Numbered from the stretch's first letter, positions 11,115 to 23,413 are shown. The stretch: 64,000 nt of DNA from Amia ocellicauda (GCF_036373705.1 NC_089864.1:4307001-4371000), one strand, 5' to 3'. The notes: generated by a model from the letters alone, not told the origin. Numbers and translations are program-made.

Positions 11115-11270
11115 AAATTAAAAGATTTCTGAAATGACTTTGGGAGATCTGTATTGGAAGATATTCTGGAATGCACTTTAAGATACTGTAAGATATTATA
11201 CTAAATTTCCAGTAAGTCCACAGCAGTTAACGACCAATGCTTTTGCAACTTAATACGGGGAGTCAGGGGG
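11115..11270 (+). repeat. Dispersed direct repeat (partner at about 21725-21880)
   Basis: The two segments share GATTTCTGAAATGACTTTGG, CACTTTAAGATACTGTAAGA and GTAAGTCCACAGCAG in the same order and orientation, separated by small differences. Together they flank gene B. Confidence 0.7.
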
Positions 11271-11811
11271 AACTGCCTCTAATAAATGACAACACCTTTG
11301 TAATACAGTTGTAGTGTGAAATGTTGAGCTGCTCCATTGACTCATGTAGTGTAATAGTAGTGTTCACTGCACTAGACTAATCGATTATATACTTCTGATC
11401 TGAATATAGTGTAGAGAAGCAGCCCTGAATTTACATCCCCCCCCTCCCCGCTCAACCAACTGCAATCAAGAGTGTTAATGAGGTTCCATCAGTGTTCAGC
11501 AAACTCTGAAAAAACACGGTTTACAAATCTAGCTCAATCAGATGTTGGTTTTAAACGTGTGAAATGAGGTTTATGAAAATAAATGAGTCAAACTCATTTC
11601 TCTCTCATTCAGGGGGGTCAAACTTGGCTCTTGAGGGAAGGGGCGGGGGGGCTGGAAGGCATTGCCTCTAATAAATGACATCACCTTGTGGGGTTACTAA
11701 ATTAATGGAGGTCAAAGGTCAGCACCGCTGCTGCAGGCTTGCTCTGGTCAGCCCTGTCCAGGACTCAATGTGTCCAGACCCCTCTTTTCTGTCCGGCTCT
11801 GCAATGTCGTT
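11271..11811. other. 3' flank of gene B
   Basis: This is presumed 3' untranslated and flanking sequence of gene B. A short phrase (GCCTCTAATAAATGACA) occurs twice, near 11272 and 11665. No other feature was recognised. Confidence 0.4.
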
Positions 11812-14800
11812 CTACTCTGCTGTTGGGGGGACAGAGCTGACGGGGTTAAACTCTCTCTTCTTCATGTAATACACAATGGCTCCGGCCAGCAGCACCAGCA
11901 GCACCAGCAGTGCGATCACCAGCCCGATCACCAGCCCTGTGGAGTCACGAGAGTCTGCAGACAACAATATTAATAATAACAGTTAATTTTAATTAGTAAT
12001 AATAATTAGTAATACTGAGGCATGTTTTACACTGGTGGACATTGAAGGTAAAGGTAAAGTTAACTACAAATATATTAATTTAACAGTTATGTGATTTAAT
12101 GGAAATATTAACACTGTATTAGTGACTGTCACTGCTGTCGGGGCGGCTGGCTGTGTCCCTCTCCGCAGCATACTGAGCTGATCATCATACAGCTCAGCCA
12201 AGTTAGAGGCAAATTTACACTGCGATTTCTGATCCGAATCAAGTGCATTGGTAGCATTTGATCAGGATCAGAAATGGCAGTGTAAACGCTCGGTGATCGG
12301 ATCAAATGTACTTCGGTTGCAATGGTGCGTTGGTTTACAATGAGATAAAATTACAGTTTTTGATATAGCCGTGTTCTAAAGGGCTAATTTAATATATTCA
12401 TATAATTAAGTTTGGACTTGCATGCTAGTGCTAGTTTTAAATTTAAGTCTTTTGTTAAGCCGACCCTGCACCAGGCTTAAATGGGAAAATCTCTTGCTAT
12501 AGAAACTGACATGAAACCAACATGGCAGCACATATGCCAGGTCATTCTGAATGATTAAATTAAAGGGTATTTAATCGAGAGAGGATATTTAAGGACAGGC
12601 AAAACCGTTCTCATATAAATAATTCAGAAATAACACAGGAGAACGCAAAAGCTCTATAAAAATGTTTAAATGCTTAATTACATACAAAGTAATGGAAGTT
12701 TGACTAATAATGCTTGCAACTAATTTGACACCGAAATGTTTAATTTAATTAATAAAAACATTTAGGTGAACTAGTACAATACAAATTCAAATCTATTATC
12801 TAGTATCTATTATAAATAATGACAAATGAATTAACAACCAACAACTCTTAACAAATACAATAATAATTTTCTCCTTCACCTTTTAACTCGAATTGCCATT
12901 TTTAACTTTTATATTTTGATTTCTAGATAAAGTCTTTCCCTTCACAACAATATAGTTCCCTTCTGGAGTTACAAAAATTAAATGTAAAGGTCCTCACTTT
13001 GAACTTATTCTTTTTTTAGTTTGAATTGGGCCTACATCTTCAGAATCTGCAATTAAATAAGTAAATGTCCTGTTATGTAGTCGGTAAGACAGCTGTAAAA
13101 ACAAGCAATGTACACCAATCAGCCATAACATTATGACCACCTGCCTAATATTGTGTAGATCCCCCTTTTGCCCCAAAACAGCCCTGACCCGTCGAGGCAT
13201 GGACTCCACTAGACCTCTGAAGGTGTGCTGTGGTATCACCAAGATGTTAGCAGCAGATCCTTTAAGTCCTGTAAGTTGAGAGGTGGGGCCTCCATGGATC
13301 GGACTTGTTTGTCCAGCACATCCCACAGATGCTCGATTGGATTGAGATCTGGGGAATTTGGAGGCCAAGTCAACACCTTGACCTCCTGATTCATCAGACC
13401 AGGCCACCTTCCTCCATTGCTCCGTGGTCCAGTTCTGATTCTCACGTGCCCATTGTAGGCGCTTTCGGCAGTGGACAGGGGTCAGCATGGGCACCCTGAC
13501 TGGTCTGCGGCTACGCAGCCCCATACGCAACAAACTGCGATGCACTGTGTGTTCAAACACCTTTCTATCAGAACCAGCATTCACTTTTTCAGCAATTTGA
13601 GCTACAGTAGCTCGTCTGTTGGATCGGACCACACGGGCCAGCCTTCGCTCCCCACGTGCATCAATGAGCCTTGGCCACCCATGACTCTGTGGCCGGTTCA
13701 CCGCTTTTCCTTCCTTGCACCACTTTTGATAGGTACTGACCACTGCAGACCGGGAACACCCCACAAGAGCTGCAGTTTTGGAGATGCTCTGACCAAGTCG
13801 TCTAGCCATCACAATTTGGCCCTTTGTCAAAGTCCCTCAGATCCTTACGCTTGCCCATTTTTCCTGCTTCTAACACATCAACTTTGAGAACAAAATGTTC
13901 ACTTGTTGCCTAATATATCCCACCCACTGACAGGTGCCATGATAACGAGATTATCAGTGTTATTCACTTCACCTCTCAGTGGTCATAATGTTATGGCTGA
14001 TCGATGTTTATTAATAATTGTAACTATACAAATAGGCCTATGTCGCTGAGCACGCTGTCGCTTTTAAAGAAACCCTGCTGCAGTTGCACAGAATCGTCAG
14101 TATAGCACAGCGTGGTTTCCCTGCTCGTTTCTATAAAAATGTAGTATACACTTTCTGTTATTGATTGTACTGTATTCAAACTTAAGTAAAAATAAGTGGT
14201 TTAGAATACAAATTTAAAATTACACTGACAGCGCACACTACAGCGGGGTTGATGGCATTTGCGTTTTGTGTTATTTCATTTCAGGCTTATATTTTTGTAT
14301 GGATTTTCCCACAGAATTACCAGTTTTCTTATGATTAGTTTTTCATCTTCGGTGCAATTGATATTTTTTTAACTTTATATGCTGCCATTTCTTTTTTTCC
14401 GTTCTTCACAAAAAAGACCAGACTTTGTTGCTTAGCAAGAACAGGTAAGCCAGGGCTAACACGGGACCTGCAAGGTTTTCTTTTGTGCAACGGTCTTATC
14501 GCGAGGTCTTACATAAGTCCAGTGTCACAGGACTTAGACTAAGGCTAAGACTTAAAGTAAGACCTTTTTAGTGCAACCAGCCCCAGATCTCCAGTAGAGC
14601 CCGGCCCCTGTCCTACCTGTCACAGTGACGTTCACAGTGCTGATGGTCTTTCTGCTCTGGGAGTCCAGCACTATGTAGGTGCCCTGGTCAGTGGAGGTCA
14701 GTGCAGACAGTGTGACCTCCTGCTCCTGCCCTGAGACTCGGGTCCCATAGGCAGGGTCAGGGGTCACGGTGCCGCCCTCTACAACACACACTGGGAGAGA

Positions 14801-16479
14801 GGCGCCAGCGCCCGCAGGGTTAAACCGCACTGTCACAGCTGCCCTGCTGTACAGACGGAGGCTCAGGGGCTGCCCATAGGAGACAGAGGTGTTCTCCTCA
14901 CGGCCTGCGGAGGGAACAGGACACAGCTGTAAATGAAAGTGAGTTTACAGATTTTATTAGAATTAAAAGCTGACACTCTTGCCTATGACAAAGACGTAAT
15001 AAATAGGAATTTTGGCAGGTAGCATAAATAGAGATATTTATGCACATCAATTAGGATTCTTGCAGCAGCAAAGAAAACAAAGAAACATGAACACATCACT
15101 CCAGTGTTGGCTTCTCTTCACTGGCTGCCCATGCGCTACAGGATAGATTTCAGAGTTCTCTTATTAGCATTGAAAGCACTAAAGGGACTGGCACCTCCCT
15201 ACCTAAAAGATCTCCTTATAGAATACACTCCAGGAAAACAAAGGAGATCCCAGAAAACAAAAAATACACAAGAAAACCACAGGTGGCAGAGCATTTTGTT
15301 ATAGGACCCTGAAACTGTGGAACGATCTTCCAGACTATGCAAGAGATGCCCCCTCTGTCTCAGCCTTTAAATCACTCCAGAAAACTCATCTCATCCTTTT
15401 AGTCTCTGTTTTTCTAGTCACCATAACCCATAGTGCCACCGTTGCACCATGGACATGCAATGTACAATGTATTCTGTCATCTCCTGCATTTTACTATTAG
15501 TAGCTGAACACAATTTCCTCTTTCTTGTCTTTCAGAAATAGCCCCCTCTGAGGGGCTGACGAGGCACCCTGTCCCCCACTCCAGAGTGCTGATGTGGCAC
15601 CCACATCCCTGACCAGTCATCCCCACTGATGATGTTCCGAGACAGAGATTAGTTTTCTCTTATAACAGTCTGCAATCCTATAGGAGTTTGTTATTCTCTC
15701 CTGAATGCCTAATGACTTTTAATGTATTTTAATTGTTCATTGTTTATTTATTTGTTGATCTTGTTTTGTTTGTGTATCTGTGAAGCATTCTGTAGTTACC
15801 CTGCGAAGGGCACTAAACTAAATGAAAATTGAATGGTTATTTTAATAGACACATTTCAGACTCTTACCTGTGACAATAAGGTGAACACTTCCAATAACAA
15901 TCAGTTGTTTTCTCTCTCCCTCACTGCGACACTCATACGTCCCTCCATCAGAGAACAGTGTGTGCTGGAGGTTCAGAGAGAAGTTTCCCTGTCTGATCCT
16001 CTCCAGGGGAACCTCAGTCCTGTTCTCAAACCCTAGGCCAGGAAACAGTTTACCTAAACTAAACTCACAGATACGCTGATTTACTGTCTCCCACTTGATG
16101 TAGATGTGATCTATAGGAGTCCCTCTGTAGGCTGATCCATCACAGGGCAGAGTGACAGAGTCCCCGACTCTCACTGAGACAGGAGCTGAGGAGACTGAGA
16201 CACAGTGAAGAGACAGACTGAGACACTGCAACACAAATTCACTGCAGACATGTAAAATCTCAGGTTGAGACTTCTGTTTTGTTTTTTATACATCACAAAG
16301 ATTTTATATATTAGGGAAAAATACACATTCTCAGTTTCCCGGCATCTCTATGTGATGCAGGTCATTATGGATTTCAAAGGAATTCAATCAATGTAAAGAA
16401 GCAAAAACTAGGAAAGGAAACAAGTGTCTCAGAGCCCCTACCTCCCACCAGTGTCACAGCCAGGAGCAGCCCAGGAATC
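11812..16479 (-). CDS. Two-Ig-domain membrane protein, gene B (B7/butyrophilin-like V-set; first coding exon not found)
   Basis: The minus-strand exons are 16442-16479 (rest of the leader, IPGLLLAVTLVGG), 15868-16185 (V-set), 14617-14904 (second Ig-like) and 11812-11954 (transmembrane and tail). All junctions are phase 1 and all frames are open. The V-set shows VRVGDSVTLPC, the core Trp (YIKWE), FENRTEVPLERIRQGNFSLN and TYECR, as in B7/butyrophilin domains. The second domain (SVSYGQPLSLRLYS to DQGTYIVLDSQS) lacks the normal cysteine pair. The membrane span is LVIGLVIALLVLLVLLAGAI, followed by a tail of about 20 residues without tyrosine after the membrane-proximal YY. The leader exon begins in mid-codon after a CCACAG acceptor, so the ATG must lie in an upstream exon that I could not identify. 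Compared with gene C it has one Ig-like domain fewer. A deleted Tc1 element sits in its last intron and an L2-like LINE sits in the intron before. Confidence 0.75.
11986..13112. other. Last intron of gene B, proximal part
   Basis: AT-rich sequence with no recognised exon. A short imperfect inverted repeat built on GATCAGAAATGGCAGTG / CACTGCGATTTCTGATC lies around 12217-12280. Confidence 0.4.
13113..14006 (-). mobile_element. Internally deleted Tc1-like element, second family
   Basis: The termini CACCAATCAGCCATAACATT and GTTATGGCTGATCGATG are inverted repeats. It is unrelated in sequence to the DD36E copies and lies in the last intron of gene B. Confidence 0.85.
13160..13830 (-). pseudogene. 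Tc1-like transposase with internal deletion
   Basis: The reading frame begins MTKGQIVMARRLGQSISKTA, a helix-turn-helix region, and continues to the first catalytic Asp (AWSDES). It then jumps, near 13385, to the region just before the final Glu (WPPNSPDLNPIEHLWDVLDK). About 100 residues including the second Asp are missing, so the protein cannot be catalytic. The last part (SMPRRVRAVLGQKGG) lies in a shifted frame. An apparent longer frame that runs on to 12994 is flanking intron and not coding. Confidence 0.85.
15085..15832 (+). mobile_element. L2-like LINE, 3' end
   Basis: The first 200 bp encode LHWLPMRYRIDFRVLLLALK and KGLAPPYLKDLL, then, after breaks, LWNDLPDYARD, which is the conserved C-terminal end of fish L2/Rex-like reverse transcriptase ORFs. 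An untranslated tail follows. It is truncated at the 5' end and broken, and lies in an intron of gene B. Confidence 0.75.
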
Positions 16480-16997
16480 CTGTGGACAGGAGAAACAGGT
16501 CACTGCACAGCACACAGCCTGCTGGGACTAGACATGTGACATTACCATAGATGTGGTGCAAAAGTGGGGCAAAATGGCAAACGATGACTTTGGGGTGTGT
16601 GCAATTCGTCCATGTCCTGACCTGATTGGTCAGGTAACCATATAAAGGCAGTAAGCAGATGGGGACAGAGACGGAGACACCTGGGAGTGAGCTGCAGCAA
16701 AGGAGAATTTGCATTTGTTTTATTTGGTTTGTGCCATCAGCAGGCTGTGCTCTCTGGCTTGTGTACAGAAGGTCACCTTTTGTCAGGTAGAGCTCCACAC
16801 ACAGAGGGAGAGAGAGAGGTTCCTTTGAGGAGAGTTGGATCTGAATCCATCCAAGGAGCCAAAATACAGTATTTTTTTATTTTTGTATTATATCACACTC
16901 TGTTGGTGTGATCCAGCAGTGATGGATGGAGCTCATGGGAGTGGCCCTTGTCACTCTGGCTGAACTGTGCTGCCAGGACATCAGTCAGCGCTTCATG
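16480..16997. other. Upstream of the known gene B exons
   Basis: No exon with an ATG in the right frame was found here; a stop lies in the frame just before the 16479 acceptor. Otherwise nothing is recognised. Confidence 0.4.
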
Positions 16998-16999
16998 TA

Positions 17000-17831
17000 C
17001 ACTACCGGTCAAATGTTTCAGAACACCTACTTACAGTTTTTATTTACATTTATGCAGTTTAATGTCTCAATGTGCTCTAAAATTAAATAAATTAAACAAA
17101 TAAACAATTGGAGATAAAAAAATAAATGGAATTGTTTTGTTTAACAAAATGTAACCCCTTGAGCTGACAAACCCCTACGGTACCCTTAAAAGAGCACCAA
17201 ATCCGTGTGCTTTTTTAATCCCATGTGTACTCTTCAGTGCTGTGTTGTTTGCCAAGTCTTTGGTATCCTATGAAAGCTGAGACTCTCAGTAGGAATACAA
17301 AATCTCAGAAAATATTGACAATTATGATAATTCTGGAACCAGACAGTCTACCGATCAAACCAATACCATCCATATTTTGGTAGAAACAACACACACCCAT
17401 AGAGAGATGTCAAGATGGAAAACTCAGTTTACATTTTACATAATTGGATCTGAACTTCTCTGTGTTTGACAGACCATCAAATAATATATACTGGATTAAT
17501 CGTTAGGTTGTTCTGAACAAACACTGAGTGATCTGTGACTGTCTGAATGAGAACCACGCCAGCAGACTGCGTGTTTACCCCCCGGGCTCTGAATGATGGC
17601 AGGCGACACAGAAACTGTAAATCGGATGTGTCTGAGAATGAAACACGCTGGTAGCCAAGATAATTAGCTTTGAAATGATGTGCGCATTGTAGGAATACAG
17701 TGTCATTTCTATACACAGGCAGTTTACCGCTTACCTTTGTACCATTTCAGGTTATTCACAGGACTTGAACTGCGTAGATTTCAATAAAAACTGGAAAGAT
17801 GGGGTTGTTGTAAAGCTTTTGACTGGTAGTG
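17000..17831. mobile_element. Non-autonomous Tc1-like element
   Basis: The termini CACTACCGGTCAAATGTTTC and AAAGCTTTTGACTGGTAGTG are inverted repeats flanked by TA (16998-16999 and 17832-17833). No transposase frame remains. Confidence 0.85.
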
Positions 17832-19427
17832 TACACAGTTGCATACAGGATAATTATGTGTGGTCTTGTCATCCTGAGTGTTCCCCTCCTGGTATGTGTG
17901 CCTGCGTCTGTCCACCCTGTGACAATCAGTCACAGTCTGCTGACCCTTTCCACTGTGTTTCTGTGCCAAGCAGGGGCTGAGCCAGGGGGTCGGCCACAGG
18001 GGTACTGGCCCATGGTGAAATTTGATTGCCCCCCCCGAGTGCCCGCACCCCTGTCACTGCAAAATGTTCTTGCAATACATTGTGGTTTCCTGTGTCCCTA
18101 TTCTGGACAATGTGATTCGTTAGTTTATTATCAAAGTTGTAAGTTTTGTGTGTGTACCGCCCGGCAAAAGTCAATGCGGGAGAGAGGAGTTATTATTTTT
18201 TTACAACATATGCGTTGCTGTCGATGCACTCTGCTCTTAGCGCATGCGCACAGCCACAGCCACAAAAGACGCTAGTTTCAAGAGTTTATGGAGACAACTA
18301 CCATACCCAGAATGCACCACTCTGTCGGCGTGTTCATCTGGCGCACACTTTCCTTATTCTGCACAGTATCTGACCATTTAGCCCATGAAGACTCAGACTT
18401 TCCTCATTCTGTGCAGAATTTTGCAAGAAATCACAAGTGTACACTGAGTTTATACAAATAATTGCCATGCATTGAAAATGTACGACTATCACTGAATAGT
18501 CAAGGTCTCATTCAATAATTATTATTATTCACATAAATTAAAGCCTTATTGTGTCAATGCACAGCCCTTACCACCGGGTCTGGGAGGTTTATGGTGACTA
18601 CTGTGAAATAGTCCTATCTTTCTTTTCATACGTGTTCCTACTTTTCAGTTTTCAGGCTTAAAACTATTGATTGGCTGCAGTAAATCGATTAATAAAAAAG
18701 GTGTGTATCGGATTTGATAGGCGAATATAAAGCTGTGGGTGTCAAGGAGACGGTGCACAGCACAGAGATTAATACTGAAACAAATGAAGAAACACTGCAG
18801 GATGTAAACCCTCCGCCACCAGTCAGGGGTAACAAACACAGCACATGAGGCAGACAGGAGGGACAATCAGTCTTCAAAATGAGCAAGAACTACATGTATC
18901 AGTCAGCGGAAGTGGAATTATTGGATTCATGGAGGATATTTTAATGTGGATAAGAAAGCGAAACCGAAACAAACTCCTGCCTAAAGAAATCCCTTAAACA
19001 CGTCCTCCTGTGGGAAAATCGCAGCAACGAAAAACAGCTCGATGCTTCAGTCTGTGTGACTGTGTGGCAGACAGCCGTATAACAGGTATATTAGTCACTA
19101 CGTACCACTGGATACACATGTGTCCGCCGCTGTCTCTCAGCACCGCTCGGACAGGCGCAGGACGTGGTCACGCTGGGTGACGTTGCACGTCGGATTGGAC
19201 GTAAAGGGCAGAAGGGCTGGCATGAGTGCGACTCCGGAGTCTGGAGCCCGGAGAGTGGAGCTGGACTCGGGCTCCTCCGCTGCGGTACCGGGGGTCTCAG
19301 GTCATCAGAGCAGTTTAACACCAGTATCCAGGACATGTGAAACACAGGAGCGGATAGAGCTCACCTGCCTTTCTTCTGTTAAATCATCTTTTTATTACAA
19401 TGATAGATCTATTTGTAGGACACTATA
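17832..19427. other. Intergenic region with a CpG-rich patch
   Basis: Around 19120-19300 the DNA is clearly richer in CG dinucleotides than its surroundings, which suggests a promoter or CpG island. It is upstream of gene B on its strand, so it could be that gene's promoter. About 17975-18060 resembles an old MITE-like repeat. No exon is supported. Confidence 0.35.
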
Positions 19428-20648
19428 CACTCACCTAAAGGATTATTAGGAACACCTGTTCAATTTCTTATTAATGCAATTATCTAACCAACCAATCACA
19501 TGGCAGTTGCTTCAATGCATTTAGGGGTGTGGTCCTGGTCAAGACAATCTCCTGAACTCCAAACTGAATGTCTGAATGGGAAAGAAAGGTGATTTAAGCA
19601 ATTTTGAGCGTGGCATGGTTGTTGGTGCCAGACGGGCCGGTCTGAGTATTTCACAATCTGCTCAGTTACTGGGATTTTCACGCACAACCATTTCTAGGGT
19701 TTACAAAGAATGGTGTGAAAAGGGAAAAACATCCAGTATGCGGCAGTCCTGTGCGCGAAAATGCCTTGTTGATGCTAGAGGTCAGAGGAGAATGGGCCGA
19801 CTGATTCAAGCTGATAGAAGAGCAACTTTGACTGAAATAACCACTCGTTACAACCGAGGTATGCAGCAAAGCATTTGTGAAGCCACAACACGTACAACCT
19901 TGAGGCGGATGGGCTACAACAGCAGAAGACCCCACCGGGTACCACTCATCTCCACTACAAATAGGAAAAAGAGGCTACAATTTGCACAAGCTCACCAAAA
20001 TTGGACAGTTGAAGACTGGAAAAATGTTGCCTGGTCTGATGAGTCTCGATTTCTGTTGAGACATTCAGATGGTAGAGTCAGAATTTGGCGTAAACAGAAT
20101 GAGAACATGGATCCATCATGCCTTGTTACCACTGTGCAGGCTGGTGGTGGTGGTGTAATGGTGTGGGGGATGTTTTCTTGGCACACTTTAGGCCCCTTAG
20201 TGCCAATTGGGCATCGTTTAAATGCCACGGCCTACCTGAGCATTGTTTCTGACCATGTCCATCCCTTTATGACCACCATGTACCCATCCTCTGATGGCTA
20301 CTTCCAGCAGGATAATGCACCATGTCACAAAGGTCGAATCATTTCAAATTGGTTTCTTGAACATGACAATGAGTTCACTGTACTAAACTGGCCCCCACAG
20401 TCACCAGATATCAACCCAATAGAGCATCTTTGGGATGTGGTGGAACGGGAGCTTCGTGCCCTGGATGTGCATCCCACAAATCTCCATCAACTGCAAGATG
20501 CTATCCTATCAATATGGGCCAACATTTCTAAAGAATGCTTTCAGCACCTTGTTGAATCAATGCCACGTAGAATTAAGGCAGTTCTGAAGGCAAAAGGGGG
20601 TCAAACACAGTATTAGTATGGTGTTCCTAATAATCCTTTAGGTGAGTT
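19428..20648 (+). mobile_element. Tc1/mariner DD36E element, copy 2
   Basis: This is a full-length 1221-bp copy with terminal repeats CACTCACCTAAAGG and CCTTTAGGTGAGTT, flanked by TA (19426-19427 and 20649-20650). It is the same length as copy 3 and very similar to it. Confidence 0.95.
19576..20616 (+). CDS. Intact Tc1/mariner DD36E transposase (346 aa)
   Basis: This protein binds the terminal repeats and carries out cut-and-paste transposition into TA sites. The N-terminal half (about residues 1-120) holds the paired helix-turn-helix DNA-binding region, including ISQSAQLLGFSRTTISRVYK. The catalytic triad is visible as Asp in AWSDESRFLLRHSD, Asp in YFQQDNAPCHKGRI and Glu in SPDINPIEHLW. There are 36 residues between the second Asp and the Glu, against 34 in classic Tc1 elements. 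That spacing marks the DD36E (Incomer) group. No stop or frameshift interrupts the frame. It differs from copy 3 at about seven residues, so the family was active recently. PDIN, where copies 1 and 3 have PDLN, is a conservative change. The start is the first ATG, shared by all copies. Confidence 0.93.
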   Translation: MGKKGDLSNFERGMVVGARRAGLSISQSAQLLGFSRTTISRVYKEWCEKGKTSSMRQSCARKCLVDARGQRRMGRLIQADRRATLTEITTRYNRGMQQSICEATTRTTLRRMGYNSRRPHRVPLISTTNRKKRLQFAQAHQNWTVEDWKNVAWSDESRFLLRHSDGRVRIWRKQNENMDPSCLVTTVQAGGGGVMVWGMFSWHTLGPLVPIGHRLNATAYLSIVSDHVHPFMTTMYPSSDGYFQQDNAPCHKGRIISNWFLEHDNEFTVLNWPPQSPDINPIEHLWDVVERELRALDVHPTNLHQLQDAILSIWANISKECFQHLVESMPRRIKAVLKAKGGQTQY

Positions 20649-22233
20649 TACATTATGCCAGAGTATTTATAAAGACTTCATAAATGTAACATTTTTTAAG
20701 ATATTTCATGAATTAAAAGCACACTAGTGTAGAAACAGACCTCAAGGGGTTAAAACTATAAAGGCCTTTGCCAGGAGAGCTAAACAACAACAACCACAAA
20801 CTGCACAGGTTAAAAAACAAGTCACCATAAGTAAAAAAGAAACAAACAAAAACACCTTTCTGCACCACTTTCCTTTCCCCTCTTTTTGCCCTGTTGTCCC
20901 AATGTAGAGATGTTTTCTGCCCAAAGCTGACACTTTACTATGACTTTACAACATCTTTACTACAGTAGGTGGACAAAGTGTAAATGCCACATTAATAGAA
21001 CAAGAATAAGAAATGTAATGCAGTACCTGAGTCTGAGGACAGATGAACACAACAGTGCGATGTGACCACAGGATCCAGGACAGCACTTCTCTTCAGCACT
21101 TCAAGTCAGTCCACTGCCAACAGCACACTGCGGAGTTCAGCTTGGGGGCGTGACAGGCTGACACTGCAACTCTGGAGACTGAAGCCGGGAGAATATGGTT
21201 CCTACTACTATCTAAACTAATTCAGATATTCCTGGAGATCAGTTCTACATTATTTTGGCCCTGAAGTGTAAAACACAATTGCAAAAAGAAAAAGAAAAAG
21301 AAAAAGAAAAACAGAATTGCAATTCCGCTTATATTTTGTAAGTCGCCCTGGATAATAAAAAATAATATGTATATAGTGTGTATATAATCGTTGTAGTTTA
21401 TTTATATAAAAATCATGTTTCTACATTTATTTTCATTTTGTATTTATTTAGTTATATAATTATGTATTTCGAATTTTATTTATTTAGGTTTTAATTTTGT
21501 CACACATTATCCAGCTGGCATTCCAACTGGGACCTTCAAATCTGGGCTATCCTGCAAGATAAGCTATGCAATTTTCAGAAAATTGTCTGTATCAAATCAC
21601 TATAAACACTTGGAATTCAGAGGGGGGGGCTCAATTTCTCTCGTTCCTTTCCTTTTTCTCTCTTTTCCCCCTTTTTTATTCTCTCTAGCCCTAGATCCGG
21701 TAAGCAAAGCTATTGTTAATTAATTTTTAGATTTCTGAAATGACTTTGGGAGATCTGTAAGTGTTTGAAGATATTGTGAAATACACTTTAAGATACTGTA
21801 AGATAATTTACTAAATTACAATTCATCTTCATGTAAGTCCACAGCAGCTAAAGAGTGATGCTTTCACGGCTTAATATAGTCACTCATGATGGGGCCCAGA
21901 AAGGCTTGACGGTTATGATTATTTCTGCTCTGTCACAGGGACAGTTGCTATCTGCTCTCACACTTCGTTCCCTGACACTCTGCTCTGCCATCTGCCATCC
22001 TCAGATAACACACACTGCCTCAGAGCTGTAAATCAGCCAGTGCTGCTGTGCTTAATACTACATATTAATAACATCATAACAATTATCATCAATAATATTA
22101 TAATTTCTGTCTTCCCCTCCATTATGGCAGAACATTTTGAGATGGGTCAGGACAGGTAATCTTTGGTCCTACATTTACTTCTAGTAGTCATTCAATAATA
22201 TATTTAACGAAGTCACCAAAATGCACAGAATAA
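20649..22233. other. Intergenic region upstream of gene B
   Basis: It includes the repeat partner at 21725-21880, AT-rich sequence and a pyrimidine run near 21630-21690. A minus-strand candidate 5' untranslated exon ending in a GTACTG donor near 21027 could belong to gene B, but it has no ATG and I cannot support it further. Confidence 0.35.
21725..21880 (+). repeat. Dispersed direct repeat (partner at 11115-11270)
   Basis: See the partner. The two copies lie on either side of gene B in the same orientation. Confidence 0.7.
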
Positions 22234-22241
22234 CCTAGATG

Positions 22242-22511
22242 CAGGGCCGGTGCTACCTATAGGCAGAGTAAGCAATTGCCTAGGGCCTCGGGCTCCCTAT
22301 ACGCGAGTGTAACAGGACTCATTCGTGTCATAATGAACCCGTTACAAAGTGACGTAACCATTGCCGCTGCAGTGCAGAGCGCCAGTGGTACGTGCCTCGA
22401 ATCCCAGGCGAGGAGCCCCGACCCGCATCGGGCACACCAGTCCACCAATCAAGAGGGGCGCCTCCTACAAAAATGTTGCCTAGGGCCTCCAAATGTCTAG
22501 AACCGGCCCTG
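22242..22511. mobile_element. hAT-type MITE with 8-bp target duplication
   Basis: The ends CAGGGCCGGTGCTA and AGAACCGGCCCTG are inverted repeats. The 8-bp flank CCTAGATG is present exactly on both sides (22234-22241 and 22512-22519). It is 270 bp long with no coding capacity. Confidence 0.93.
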
Positions 22512-22519
22512 CCTAGATG

Positions 22520-23413
22520 AACAGCAGATATGGAAGAGACTGAATTAGTCAACGAAGAGGCAGACAGGGTGGCCAACAGACAAGGAGACACCCAGGTTCA
22601 AGTTCATTACATGTATTTAGAAAATCTGTACAATATATGTGTATTTGAAAAATTTCTCCCCCGCCTCTTCTAGTGGCTAAAGGGAGCAATCTTCCAACAA
22701 AGCTTGCCTTATAAGAATAGATTTGATCTATTCACATAGTTGTAGTGCGTTTCTTTTTCCTGAATGTGTTGACACTACACCGACAATGAAAAATGACTGA
22801 CTTACCTTGATGAGAGATCCATCATCCTCGCCAAGGTAGAGGCAAAGTGCCTTGATGATCACTTCTCTTTTGAGATTGACATCTCGTCTGTACAGATTGA
22901 TACAAATAATTGGATAGCAAATTTAACAACAGATTGACTTTAAACATAGAAGCACCAGTGTTCAGTGTTGGCATAACTAAGGAAATATTCACAGCAAATC
23001 CATTAAATAAAATCACAAATTTCAGAATATCTCTGTGACCAATGGTGCCCTGAAAACTTTAGTGATTTTGCTTTAGAAATTATGCTATATATATTTTACG
23101 TTTTCCTCTCTCTCTTTGAGAATATCATATTGTTGTTATGCATTGAAATTCAGCTCCTATCTGTTATACATAGATGAAAAAGACAATCGAAGACAAAAGC
23201 ATATTGTCAAGAAAGCAGTCCCCCATCTCTCCCTTCTCCACTCATCCCCATCTCTCTCCTGCTTCTTCCCCCACACCCCCAGCTTAAGATCCCTCTCACC
23301 TTCGCACTTGACCTCTTAAGGAGAGCGTCAACAATAATACAACACTGTATACCCTGAGAGAGTGCAAAGGCCTGGGGTGGAAAAAGAAATAAAAAATCTA
23401 AGTATGATCTTAC
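22520..23413. other. Intergenic or intron sequence next to the SAMD3-like fragment
   Basis: No exon was recognised with confidence. A C-rich stretch lies at 23219-23290. Confidence 0.35.

Noticed and set aside
12994-13160. C-terminal extension of the Tc1-like transposase frame
   Set aside because: It runs past the terminal repeat at 13113 into intron sequence and does not match transposases.
19091-19345. Minus-strand frame starting MFHMSWILVLNC as the missing gene B leader
   Set aside because: The hydrophobic part is too short, the rest is proline/arginine-rich, and no donor in the needed phase follows the ATG.
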